64,000 nt of DNA from contig JACBWW010000003.1 in assembly GCA_020086605.1 (NCBI GenBank), positions 55,833,150 through 55,897,149 on the forward strand. The letters run 5' to 3'. Each line of letters starts with the position of its first letter. Position 1 is the stretch's first letter. Below are positions 28,101 through 40,255 of this stretch, piece by piece. This DNA comes from Lanius collurio (taxonomy: Eukaryota; Chordata; Aves; Passeriformes; Laniidae). Under the pieces are notes generated by a model. The model was not told the DNA's origin and searched no databases. It was given only the letters and a program-made list of their open reading frames with translations. A program made the position numbers and the translations under genes.

Positions 28101-30104
28101 TCCTGTGCAGGTAAATAATGATGAGTTACTCCAGCCAACTATTTCTAGTATTGTATTCAGCCTAATATCAAACTGGATATGAGAGGAGGCAAAGAGTTTG
28201 TTAGTACAAAAAAACTTCTTCACCCCCAGGAAACCAGACGCAAATGTAAAACAAATCAGTAATGACCAAAAGCCACTGGTTTGCAGAATCTCAGGCAGTA
28301 CAACACCCTGAGCTCCTTCCTGAACAACAGCATTTTGTGTCAAACAGGAAACAATCTTAATTGTCAGGGGCAGCTGGCTGGGTACAAGGCACAGCCTGAT
28401 GTTCTGCTTCATTGTCACTGAGGCTTCACTGCTGGCTACCCCTGAGAGCGCTTGCTGTACCAGGGGGGTGAATAGAGCAGTAGCACAGGGAGAGAAGTCT
28501 TGCCTTGACACTAAATTCCAAATGACCCAGTGAAATTGATTTCCACCTGTTACAGGTAAGGAATGACTATTGCTTGTAGGTTATAATATTAGCATGTATG
28601 CTGCAAAAGTGCATATCTGTGATAGTTTAGTACTTTAGATTATAATTGTAACAAATTCTAGTATATTTTTTTAAAAAGTAAATAAATAATCTGGTCATTC
28701 CTAAATTTTGGATACAGAGCCTTGTCCAGGACACCTGGACAAGCAGCTGACAGAAGGAATTCTCCTCATCTCACAGGCAGGGGCAGAAAACTGTCAGTGT
28801 TCATTGCAACAAAGTATGAGGTTCTGGGCACTGTATCTTGGCTCCATTCTCTTTGTTCTCTTGATGTCCTCACCCATTTTTTTTCCTGGGCTGTTGCTGG
28901 GAGTGCTATTATAAAACAAGATACAGGGTATGAAGTTTGTCCTGTGCAAGCCCTTAAGAAAATGCTCTGAGCTGAAGAGTCAGAACAAGATAAGATGTTT
29001 TAGCAGAATGGCTATCAAAATCGAATGTGAAAAGGTTGGAAAGAAAATGAACATTATCAGTCAGGAGTGAAGCCAAACTCTAGTTATGAGTCACTTTCTA
29101 TGGAAAGCAGGTTACTCCATACCTACCAGCTGTGGGTTTCTTATATTCATGCAAAGGTTAGGTAGCAATCACTTCAGAGGTGAGATTTGTGAATTAGAGG
29201 AACAACAGGCTGCATGAACACTGTCAGAACCAATGCTTCTGAATTCTCTCACATCCTTAGCCATTTGTTTGCAAGATGTTAGAGTAGATACACAAGCAAA
29301 CAGTCCTGTTACTAAAGGAGAATGCTCTCTGCCACTTGTGAAATCCAGGGATTTACCTTGCTTTTAAACTGCTTATATTTAATTTGAATTTTCCACCATC
29401 TTGGTGACCAATGGAAGAATGCAGTGCTGAATACCCTGACCCATGTTCTCTCAGACAGAGCAGTGCCACTGTTAAGAGTGGCCAAATTGTTCATTGCTCT
29501 GATCTTTTTAAATGAAACCAAGGACAGTTTTGAGTCTATTTATTACCAACACAATGGGCCACTACTATACTCTTGTTTTTCTCTTTTGCTCTCAGTCTAC
29601 AGCAAAGTCTCCTAGAATTAACTTCTTTACATATAGGGGGCAGAATAAATGTACAAAAATTGCATGTGGGCTTAAAAGATGCTACAACAATTGAAAATAT
29701 GTTTATTGATTTATTGACCTGTTTTCCTCAGGTTCTTTAATGCTATATAGGAATTCTTTTCAAGAAGATTTTTCTTCTAAAAGAAATAACAGATGGGGAG
29801 GGAATAAAGTGCCTTGATGGGGACTTGTGTATTACATAGATATTTGTATTTGATAAACAAACAGAGGATTTGAGCCAAACTTTTAGGTGCCTGGAGGTAA
29901 AGAGGCTCAGTGGAGCTATGACACTTCTATCACTCGATGTAACGCTCCATAACCGTTCAGTTTATAGTCTAGTTTCAACAGCAAAATGTAATGCAAGTTT
30001 ATATTTCTATTTTTATTTGTTTATTTGCTTTATTCCACTGTCTTTATGTATGCTTGCACAACTACAAGAAATAAAGATCTTATGATACAAAACTTTGCCC
30101 CCAA
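25151..30104. other. Intergenic sequence; no gene or clear repeat recognised
   Basis: About 5 kb of AT-rich sequence. Reading frames up to 145 codons (minus strand, 28,074-28,511) show no recognisable domains and are treated as chance. Confidence 0.5.
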
Positions 30105-30460
30105 CAAAGCTCCTCTGTTGGCGATTGAATGACAGACTCAGACGGGCAGGGAATCTGAATCCTTTATTCAAAGGAGTGAGTTGGTTTGATACACTTTTCT
30201 AAGGAACAGTATTTCTTTACATGGCGTGACCTATCCCATGTTGCCACATTAGCAACACACCTCCTTCTATGGGGTGATCACTCGCTCGAACATCTGTCAG
30301 CTCCCGGCAGGCTCCTCTCCGTAGGGCTCTGCCGTGTGACACCTCCTACCCCCAGGGTCCAGAGGAGACAAGCCTCTGTGTCACCATGTGTGCCACATGT
30401 GTGCCACCTTGTGTTCCTTTGTGCTGCCATGTGCCTCTGCAGTCAGGTTTTACAGCTCAC
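30105..30460 (-). mobile_element. LTR-like fragment of an endogenous retrovirus, minus orientation
   Basis: On the minus strand there is an AATAAAGGATTCAG stretch (plus-strand TTTATT near 30,163). It is followed by a C/T-rich run and an ending in CCAACA near 30,116, the layout of an LTR R-U5 region ending in CA. To the right the sequence turns GC-richer with short TGTGCCAC-type repeats, as in a U3. The distal boundary, a matching TG start and a target-site duplication were not found. It could be a solo LTR or another repeat. Confidence 0.42.
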
Positions 30461-33400
30461 ATCCTAATTGTCTCTTTTAATTCCCCATACTCCTCAACAT
30501 CTAAGACTGTTTGCCCATGGGAAGGATGGAGTCTGTCCTTCCTGGTTTCTTCACAACCGTGTAATCCAAGAAGCTATCGATTTTATTTTATTACTCTCCT
30601 TCAGCACTGCCTGACCTCAGTGATCTCTGCCAGGCACCTGTCTCTTGCATTTCAGCTCTGTGCTGTCTCTTGGAAGTTCACGTCTTACTCCCTGCAGCCT
30701 ACGTGATCTGGAGCAGCAACACAAATTTTTAGTTTTGACCACATGTCACCCTTGTATATTTTCTATCAGTCTCCTTGGTCTGGCTGATCTGCAGTTTCCC
30801 TCCTGGGCTTTACTGCCTGAACTTCAGGCTTCCACAGACTATAAAGACAGTAGAGCAACCAACTCAGATTTACACACCTAACTTTTCAGATATCCACGGT
30901 AGCATCTAAGTGCAGGTGTCTGTGTGTAGGTGTTTGGCCTCCCAGTTTTGGCAGGGAGGGATGCAGACACCTCCGGAAGACAATTCACTTAATTTAGTTT
31001 AGAGGCCTATCCATTGAGGAGCTTAACCACCCTCCACTGGTGCCTGGTTAACTGCACAGACTGCAAAAGGAACTGGGAGCGACTATGACTGAAATGCTTA
31101 ACTTCCAGATGTATGAGCTTTATCAGGTGAAGCTTATGCAAAAACACCTTTAAAGCAGAGATACTACTTGTCCTCAGATGCTACTTTACTTTTATTTACT
31201 CTTCTTTTTCTACTGCAAACTCTGGGTAGTAACCTGATCAGAGGAGTGCTTGCTCTTCAGCAAGAAATAAACTCAAAGGACCACAGGATATGAGCTCAAT
31301 GCATGGAATCTCACCTGGTCTGCTGATTTGTGCAGAATAAGGGATGCTGCATCTTCTACCAGATGTGTCAGAAGGTAAATCCCACAGTCTGGACTAACTT
31401 CATCCATATTTAAGCCATTCTTTTACACTCTTCACTCTCAAATTAATCCAGAATTTAAACTTGTCTTACCGGTACAAATTATTATCTGAAAAACAACTGA
31501 TGTTTTTCTAAAAATTGTGTATTTTGGAGAGAAAAAAACCCAAATAGCCTTTGCACATGAACTGCAACTGAGGGAGAAACAACCACTTTTCTAGAAGCTG
31601 CTTGTCATGATGCACCAGGGGAGCAATTTGTTGATACCAAGCATTGCTATTTTCTGTTGTATTGCCAGTCACAAATGTGATTTTTAAGTGGTTTACAAAA
31701 TTATTGCTGTGGAGGGCTCCAAAGCACATTATCCTTGACAAATATAAGTGGTAATTAGACACAATGCTAAGGACTGGAAGTAAATGTTCATTTGTAGATG
31801 TATTGGTGTTCTCCAGAGAAGCAGACTCCAAACTGGAGATTGCAATGCCACTTAAAAGTACAAGTGGAATCATAGCAGAAGTTTTTTTTCTTGGAATTGC
31901 TACAAGCCAAGTAATGATCAGTTACATAGCAGTGGTTATACCAGTCAGTGCAACACATTTTTTCCTAATTTCTGTCCCTCCCATATGCAAGATAATTGTG
32001 TGATTATATGAAGAGAAAGAACAAACTCTTCAATATGTATGACAAACAAATGCACTGCGTCTTCACTTGTGCTCTTTGTGGGTATTACCTCTTCCTCTGG
32101 GAAGCTTATGAGCTTACTATACTCTCTTTTAAGTAAATATTTCCCAAGGCACAGAAACAAATGAACTTGCAATTTGAAAGTTTGCAGTTTAACATGGCAT
32201 ATAACCCATAAAACCAGGATATGAGATTATTTTTTTTAGAATATGCAATCTGAGGTCTAGTGATAGAAAAGGCTTTTTTTTTGTTGTTAAATTGACAGTG
32301 TATATCAGATGGTATGAAATGCATGTGAAGAGTTTCAGAACTGGAGAATGTTAGATTCTCAACAGTGGAAATTTCCTTTTGTTTTCCACAGCACGGAAAG
32401 TTGAAGTTGTTGCTTCCCTGATTGTGTAGTTTCATTACTAAAGTGTGGTTGGCCAGAGAGATCTATAAAAACAGATACAAGAAAAGCAATTTTTTTAACA
32501 CATCTATAAACTGGGAATAGCTTCAGAGAATTAGCATCAAAATAGTTCTATGTTTTTTTATTCCCATCCTGTCTCATTTTCTGCTTACCTATAGTTCTGC
32601 CTTACATTCACTAAATGGAAGACACTGGGCACTCTAAAATGAGCCTACAGACTGCACTTAAGTCAGAAATTCTCTTAAAAAGCTGTACTGCTTCATCTTA
32701 ACAAAACACCATTTAGGTTATGCTCATAAACTACTTTGGGGACTTTCAGGCTTTTAAAGTACATTCTGTCAATGTTTTAAAGATTTTTATCATAGTCACA
32801 ATGACAAGAAATTTACGTGCTATGACAAAAAAAAAAAAAAAAAGAGAACTATTGTGTAAACTTTAGACTTGAGCTCTCAAAAGCCCCACTTGTTATCATG
32901 AGAATCATTGGAACTATTAATGATTGCCCAGATCAGAGTTTTACTATATGGAAGGGAGATTGAAACTGCTTGCACATAGCTTTTAGGTTTGCTTATGTCA
33001 TCAAATTAAAATACAAAAGGGGATCCTCAGCACATCTAAGATCAGGTAGCACTGGGACCCTGGAAATTTAGGGTTATGTGTACTGTAATTTTAAGGTCAG
33101 AGGTACTTACAGAGTAGCCTGGTGCCATGTGCCAATTTTGACTTTACATCTCTATTCGTAAATATTGTTTATAGTCAAATGAATAAATTAAGATTTCTAG
33201 GAGTGTTTTGAACAAACTGTGCCAGATTTCCAAACTGTCTAGATAATTAAACTTCCCATGTTAATGGATTTCTGTATGCATTTAATCTAAAATACAGATC
33301 TAAAATCTAATGAAATCTCCATGAGCTCTTACAAGAGCTCTTTGCAACTGAAGCACAAGGAGCCAAGATTATTCAGAAATTTGCATTTCTCATATAGAAT

Positions 33401-36196
33401 ATTAAATTATGCCTAAAATATGTTACAGAACTTGTTTCAAATTCTACTTGTGCACGCACTTTACCTCTGGGCGTGTTCTATCTCGTTTTGAAACATCTGA
33501 CTGAAACTTCTCTTTTGCCATTGTCTTCTCAGCAAATCATCAGGAAGGGAATTGCTCAATAGCAGATTTAACAATCAAAGAAAAATTACAGCCTGTGTAG
33601 GATTTCTTTATAATCATAAAAGGAAAGAGGAAAAACTTGGCTCGGTATATAGAAAGATGTTCTATAAGGATCCAGTTACACAGATGTATAGAATTAATGC
33701 AAAATAGGTAAAATTATGTAGGCTATAGTATTGGAGAACATACATACACTCATGAGTATTTAATACATAATCATCTGTGGGGATTAAATTACAAGCAGTT
33801 TTTTTTGTGTTACTAGTTCAAAGTCTCCACAGAAGTCTCCCTGGTGCAAATATTGTGAGGAAATAAAAGAACAGGGCCCTGGCTCAGAGAGCTTTGTGTC
33901 AAACCAGTCTGGCACTGACCATTCTATCAATAATCTCTATACCCAACTATTATGAAATGGTAGTGACAAGAATACACAGCAATCAAGGAGTGAAAGGTAA
34001 ATTCTCCTGCCATTCTGGCAACATATTTATATAGCACTTTATACTTCTGAAGAGGCAGATAAACACCAGTGGATTCATTCTCTCTGGAACAAGGTGCTTC
34101 CACTTTATTTCACAAGCAGTGAAAACACATCACAGTGAATCACTGATTTAAGACCTACCCAGTCTCATCCACTGTATGTGAGACTTGACTCATTTGATTC
34201 CCTTTCGTCATCCACTGCTATGGCACTTCCAAGTCACGAGCTTGCTGTGCAGCCACATTGTTCACTCCTGCTCTCCATGCTGGGTGCTGTGGTCTGTTTG
34301 CCAGGGGCATCCTAGAGCCCTTTCCCAGCTGCAGCTGCTGTGAGGGGCAGGTGAGCTGCTCTCTGCAGCTGAGGGCTGTACCCAGCAGTGCCTGATGCCA
34401 TCCAGCCCTTCCAGAAGCCAAAGCCCTCAGGTGTAGATTTGCACCATCTGTGATGCAGGTTTACCTTGTTGTGTGATCTGACACAAAGGCATACAGCCCA
34501 GAGTGGGACAAGTTAATCCTACTTTTAAAGCCACTGAAGTCCCACTGTAGGTCATGTGCCAAGCAGACAGAATTGGCTTTAAAGCCTTCTAAAAATGACT
34601 GTTAAAAATTCAGTAAAAAGAGTCCAAGGCACTAAATCTTTGTCCATCTAATAGCCCCAGCTCAGTTTAAAATTGACAAAGCAACTCCCCAGTGTGCAGG
34701 AGGTTTTAAAAAGTTAATAGTAGCAATTATATCTACCCTGAAGCCTCAGCTTTGTTGTAGTCCTATACAGAGTTCACTAGAGACCATCACCTCTCTGTAG
34801 TAACAAATAGAGATATTGAGCACAAACATACAGCATCTTGTTTTGGGTAGATTTTAAAATATTTCCAGTATTTAGGTGTGCTTGAAACTATGTATCAATA
34901 TAAATGGTTTAGGTTAGTAATTAATATTGCTACACTATGCACATCTTCTTTTACCTTATTTTTATATATAATTATATATTTTATGTATTTACCAATTAAA
35001 CGACTTCCTAAGACAATGATCAACTCACATAAAGTCTTTTATATCATCTTTAGAGAGGGTCAGAATTTTTCTGGTTATGCAGACATTCTCTGTGCATGCT
35101 GAGTGTGTTCTTGTCAACAGTGCGATCTCTACTTCTTTGCTGAAATCATCCCTCTCACCTGGTTACTCAGAATCCTGTAGCAAATTTAGTTCTAGCACCC
35201 ATCTCCAGGCAGCCACCCAGCTACAACTCAGTGGGGCTTTCCTCAAAACTGCCGCAGGTTACAGCACAGCTCCTTCTGGAGGCAATAAAGGGCAGCTCTC
35301 CTGCAGAACCTAGCAAGGGAAAGCAGAGTTTAGGGGAAACGGTGACAGTGTCTTTTAATGATTTCATTCATATTTTGAGTCCTTATGGTTTCCATTGTGG
35401 ACTACACAAAATCGATCCCATGCGAGACAGATACAGGCAAAGTAGAAGCACCTTCTGTAAGTGTTTTTCAGTACAGAAAAATCATGATCTTAAAAGCTGT
35501 CAACTCTGTCCAAAGAAAATACATATTCACAAACACAAACAAAAGGGGTGCAGCATGCCGTACAGTGACATGCAGAGCCAGGCTTTTTGATGAAAGTTTG
35601 GAAAATCCCCTCTTCTTTACCCCATTTACTTTAAAAATCTTTTCTTCTTCTGTCATTGGTTATTCCTGAGATAATAATGAGGGAGATTTTGGGACAAAGA
35701 ATACGTTCTCTTAACTCTTAATAGAGATTTTCCACTGGGTTATTATTCTGCAGTCATGTGATGTTATGCGTAGACCACAAAGCTTGGAAGATTATATCCT
35801 CAACAAATGAGGGAGAAATCTGTTTTATTTTAAAGGAACAACTGCTTCTTCATGCTGATACTGGTATTTCACTGTAGAAGCACAAGCTCAGAACTGTTTG
35901 TCAAATTTTGTTTCCAAACTAGCTTGTCTCTCTGTTCCTCTTTAATTTCAAATTAAACATTTGACCATTAAACACATTGACCTTTATGCAATCGTTCAAA
36001 ATAGCAAACTTGAAAGTTTGCATTACTTGATAAACTTGCAAAAATAGAAGTAATTTTAATGAAAAATCAGTCATATGAATTTAAAAAATTTCCTCTAGTT
36101 CCCAAGAGAATTATCATACCAAATTAGTCTATACCAGTCAGATACTTGATTATCTTGTCCAGCAAAAATATATTGATATCATATAATATACTGTAA
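30461..36196. other. Intergenic sequence; no gene recognised
   Basis: About 5.7 kb with only short chance reading frames. A long A-run lies at about 32,826-32,843. A GC-richer patch at 34,220-34,430 has no recognised content. Confidence 0.5.
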
Positions 36197-36975
36197 TAGC
36201 AGTGGGATGGAAATTTACAAGTCCAAATGCAAGATTCTGCACATATGATGTAATAACACCAGGCACAAGTATAGATGGGAGATCAGCCCTGAAGAAAGGG
36301 ATCCAGGGGTGCTGGTCAGCAGTAGCTCAAAAGGAGCCATCAGTGTGCCCTGGCTGTCAAAAGGGCAAACCCCATCCTGTCCCAAACACAGCAGGACCAA
36401 CCAAAAGAGGTGATTGCCCTGCTGTATTCAGCCTTGGTGCAGCCTCAGCTGGAGCTCTGTGTCCAGTGCTGAGACTCACCAGTTAAGAAAGATGTCAAGG
36501 TCCTTGAATGCATCCAGGGGAGGGCAACAAAGTTGGTGGAAGGGCTGGAGGGTATGTCCTGTAAGGAGTGGCTGAGGGTTCTGGGTTTGTCTGGTTTGGA
36601 GAAGTGGAAGCTGAGGAGCAACCTCATTTCTCCCTAACAGCTTCCTGAGGAGGGGAGGGGGTGAGGGAGGTGCTGAGCTCCTCTCCCTGGGATCCGGTGG
36701 TAGAATGCATGGGAGTGGTTCGAAGCTGCCTCATGGGAGGAATAGACTGGATATTAGGAAGCCTTTCAACACCAAGAAAGTGGTCAAACAGACTGGAATG
36801 GACTTCCTGGGAAGGTGGTCAATGCCCCAAGCCTGTCAGTCTTAAAGAAGTATCTGGATAAAGCCCTTGACAACAGGCCTTCACTCTTAGTCAGACCTGA
36901 CGTGGTCAGGCAGTTGGGACTCAATGAACACTGTAGGTCCTTTCCAAATGAAATACTCTATTCTATCCTATTCTG
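36197..36975 (+). mobile_element. CR1 LINE, longest copy in window, plus orientation
   Basis: It enters at the CR1 reverse-transcriptase-end block (GTCCAAATGCAAGATTCTGC) and runs through …CTGAAGAAAGGGATCCAGGGGTGCTGG…, …TGGAGCTCTGTGTCCAGTGCTG… and …GGAGGGCAACAAAGTTGGTG… to the 3' end near GGTCCTTTCCAAATGAAATA. About 780 bases remain, with many frame breaks. The TCTAT-type tail at its right end is a CR1-style 3' microsatellite. Confidence 0.92.
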
Positions 36976-37000
36976 CTCTGCTCTACTCTACTTTATTCTT
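36953..37000 (+). repeat. Degenerate TCTAT/TCTGC-type microsatellite at CR1 3' end
   Basis: Imperfect pentamers (CTATT, CTATC, CTGCT, CTACT) follow the CR1 end directly, as expected from expansion of the short ATTCTATG-type repeat with which CR1 elements terminate. Confidence 0.75.
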
Positions 37001-38630
37001 CAGTATGATATCATGTAATATTTACTGATACCCACTTTTCTTTGACCTTATCCCAGATTCATCTGTTCCTGCTATTTAACTCCATCTTGCATATATAAAC
37101 AATAGGGAAACTTTTTTCCAAAACCTCTGGAGTTTATGAATGAAGACAGTAATCTCTCCTTGGCATACAAGAAGATCCTTTCACTGACTGGTTTTTACAC
37201 AACAGCACAGTCGCAGTGCAGTAGTGTTTGAACTCAGCATCTTTCTTAACATTCCTGTCCCCTCACTTCTTTTATCTGTGACTAATGGTGTCACTGTTCT
37301 TCCTGCCACCCACACTTTCTAAACTGAGTGTCATTTGTTTCTTCCTTTTTTGAACACTTCCTTTTCGCCATCAACTTCATTAATATAACATTTCTCATTC
37401 TCAGCTTCACAACCTTTCAGGAAGCCCCGTTAACTTCCTTTTCCCCTTCTTCCTGCATTCACTGACTTTGCCAATTATCTTGTGTCTTTTCATTCTCACA
37501 ATTCAAGCCTCAGTATTGACTTTGAACAAAATAACTCCACTAGCACACCAGGTCCTTCCTCTGATGACCCCCTCCATTCATGCTTCTGGCCTGCAGCATC
37601 AAGAGAAACATCTGGATTTAGGAATATGCTTTGGCTTGCATTAAGTCAGATACATGTGCAGGCAATAATATGTAAATTGATGGTTTATGTGGTTACAAAT
37701 ATTTTAGGAACAGCAAATCACCCTTGAATTATTTTGATGTTGTGCTTGACATTTCATGTTATTTTTGCCAGTTCTGGAGGAGGGAAAATGGTGAGGGGGA
37801 GTGAAACCTACTGTCAATATTTTTCCTGTGAAGATTCGTGGTATCTTTACCATTAACTGTCTTAAAAGATTCTTAATTTTAAAATAATCACTTTAGTGTG
37901 CATAGTGGGCTGAAAGGAATCATATACCTTTATGCAGATTTGATTAGTTATTATGAATCTCTGAAGTTTATGTATTGTGTGGTAGATTCAAACTTGCTAC
38001 TTTCTAAATTTCCTTGCCCTGGAATTCTAACTTTGGACTGACACTGCAAATTTTTTTTGTTTTTTCTCATCAGAGTCAGAAAGATCCCACTCAAATGCAG
38101 TTGTTAAGACTTAATTTTTGATGTTATGGAGGAATTCATTAGTGCCTCAGCTGAATTAAATCCCAGAAGAGGAATTTTGGTTATACATGAAAATGAGACT
38201 GTTACTTTTTTATCATAGTTCTGTTAGTTTTTAGGACACCCTTGTAGGGAAAGAAGAAAGCAGCTTTCTCAGCCTTTGCTGTAGACATTCAGTTTTACAA
38301 ATTATAAATTGGTGGAATGTTCTTCTGCTTGTTTACTGACAAAAATATCCCATACTAAATAAGTTCACCCCAAATTTCTTTTCTATTATCAGCAATGAAG
38401 TTTATGTCCCAGTTATGTCCATATCATATTAGCAACTCAGATGGTTTAAAAGCAATCTGAAAACATGGGATTTTATACAAATTTATTCTTACTGCTTAAA
38501 GAAGTTTCCACTTAAGCAGTGTTTCTGGGAAAGCAACAGAGGAACTGAAATACGTTACATTAAAGAGTTTAATATCTGTGGCAGAGGTGAATCTGTCGGG
38601 TGATTTTCTGCAACAATTTTATCCACGGTG
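37001..38630. other. Intergenic sequence; no gene recognised
   Basis: AT-rich sequence with a pyrimidine-rich stretch near 37,240-37,500. No domain-bearing frame and no repeat family were recognised. Confidence 0.45.
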
Positions 38631-38924
38631 TGTCACTGTAGGACACGAGAGCACACACGCGTGAACGCACAGCTGAAGGTGAGAAAAAGAAGGAAGTTTA
38701 TTTTCTGACTCCACTACTTATAGTTTTACAAAAGTGACAGTGGATTGGAGAGTGAAAGGGCCTCCTCTCCAATGACACTGGACAAGTTACCAATCCATCA
38801 ACTTTCTCCACCTCTACGAAGGAATGCAAAACAACTGAGTTGTTTACAGAAAATTGTATGGGAAAATTTGCAACTAGAATGAAAACATCAGAAGGCTAAA
38901 AGATTTCTAAAAATCAGGGCGACA
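38631..38924 (-). mobile_element. Probable solo LTR of an endogenous retrovirus, minus orientation
   Basis: The segment begins TGTC and ends GACA, giving short inverted ends of the retroviral TG…CA kind over 294 bases. Read on the minus strand it has a TATA-like ACTATAAGTAG about 20 bases before an AATAAA signal (plus-strand TTTATT near 38,699), then about 70 bases to the end, which fits U3-R-U5 order. No internal genes flank it, so a solo LTR left by recombination is likely. I could not find a clean target-site duplication, so exact ends are uncertain. Confidence 0.6.
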
Positions 38925-39499
38925 TCAGTGTTAAGGTCAGCCATGTCTTACAGGGGAGAAAGACCAACCTCCTCTGTTCAGTCATCTCAGGAGGCTGAGG
39001 CTGTTGTGTACAATTGCTTCAGTTCTGATCCTGGATGGGCGCTGGAGAAACAGGAACAAAGAGGATTCCAGCCAGAGGCCTTTCAGATCCCAGTCCAAGC
39101 CTGCAGGAGATGAGACAAAGAGGCTGGGCAAGGACTGTGATGCAGAGGCTTGTGTGGGACATATCTAAAGGTGACCAGTGCAGGCAGGTGACTGCTCTTC
39201 AGAAGCTATCCAACAGACCAGTGTGGACACAGCTCATGACATGTGCTTTGCTCCCCAGCCTCCAAATCCCACATAGTTGGTGCAGCTGCTGTGCCGTACC
39301 TGCACCCATTAACAGCTGGAGTCAGCACCTTGCAGCCTCAGTACCCACCACTTGGGAACTACTGGGCATGTTCCCCTGCCTTTGTTTTACTTTAAATCAA
39401 ATAAAGCCTCAGCAGGAGCTTGGTTTTCTCTCATGTCAACAATTCTCAGGATCAGTTTTTGAAATACCTGAGAACTTAACAAAGACAATCAATGAGAGG

Positions 39500-39738
39500 C
39501 ATTAGAATTGTAGATTATCCTGATTTGGAAGGGACCCTCAAGGATCATTGTGTCCAGCTCCTGGCCCTTCACAGGACAACCTCAAGAGTCCCACCATGTA
39601 CCCAAGGATATTGTCCAAAGGCTTCTTGAACTGAGACAAGCTTGGTGCTGTGACCAAGGGGAGCCTCTTCCAGTGCCCAGCCATCTGCTGGGTTAAGAAC
39701 CTTTTCCTGATATCCAGCCTAAACCTCCCCTGACACTG
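39500..39738 (-). mobile_element. CR1 LINE fragment, minus orientation
   Basis: It starts with a degraded tail (TTAGAATTGTAGATTATCC) and continues through GGAAGGGACCCTCAAGGATC to GAACCTTTTCCTGATATCC and CAGCCTAAACCTCCCCTGAC. This is the reversed 3' region of a CR1 subfamily different from most copies here. Confidence 0.85.
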
Positions 39739-40255
39739 ATCTGTGTGCAGCCATTATGCTGTGAAGAAGAGGAGCAGGGCTCTGAAGGCCTGCATCCGTC
39801 AAGTGACATGGAACCACACTGCACCAGCAAGAGTCAGCACTAGAGGAGAACCACTGTGGAGGTGCCTCGGGGACTCAAGATAGTGGCTTCCTTTCCTTTG
39901 AAATTGTTTTGTTGTTTATCCAACTGTTTCCAATGTTATTTTACTTAATAAGAAAGGGTGAATTGTGGAGGTGCCTTCCCCTGAAATCCCGGGGGAAAGG
40001 ACCCTGCAGGGTACGTGTCTATCCCTATCCCTGTCCCCATGTCACGTGTGCCCCATACCTGTTCCTGAGTGGGTGGTTTGGGTGCCTGGAGGCGGGAAGA
40101 GCTGAGGGTCCCATGACTGGGATCTGCCTGGGAACTCCAGCCATGCGGCTGGAGGAATAAATCATCTCTGAACATCTAAAGAAATGTCGCTTCATCTTTC
40201 CTTCCAAGTTCATCGCTGTCTTATTCATGTTGTAAGGATTCCCCTCATTACAACA
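39739..40255 (+). mobile_element. Endogenous retrovirus 3' remnant with LTR (about 39,964-40,255)
   Basis: A purine tract (AGAAAGGGTGAAT, 39,951-39,963) resembles a retroviral polypurine tract and is followed at once by a 292-base unit beginning TGTGGAGGTGCC and ending ACAACA. An AATAAA lies at about 40,156-40,161, about 95 bases before the end, as in an LTR. The ~220 bases before the tract may be the decayed 3' end of an envelope region but contain no usable gene. The 13-base string TGTGGAGGTGCCT also occurs at about 39,855. No intact retroviral gene was seen. Confidence 0.55.

Noticed and set aside
28074..28511. 145-codon minus-strand open frame
   Set aside because: No domain, no conserved motif, and no promoter or polyadenylation context.
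39035..39505. 156-codon plus-strand open frame
   Set aside because: It lies in a repeat-rich stretch between a probable LTR and a CR1, overlaps the CR1 edge, and has no recognisable domain.
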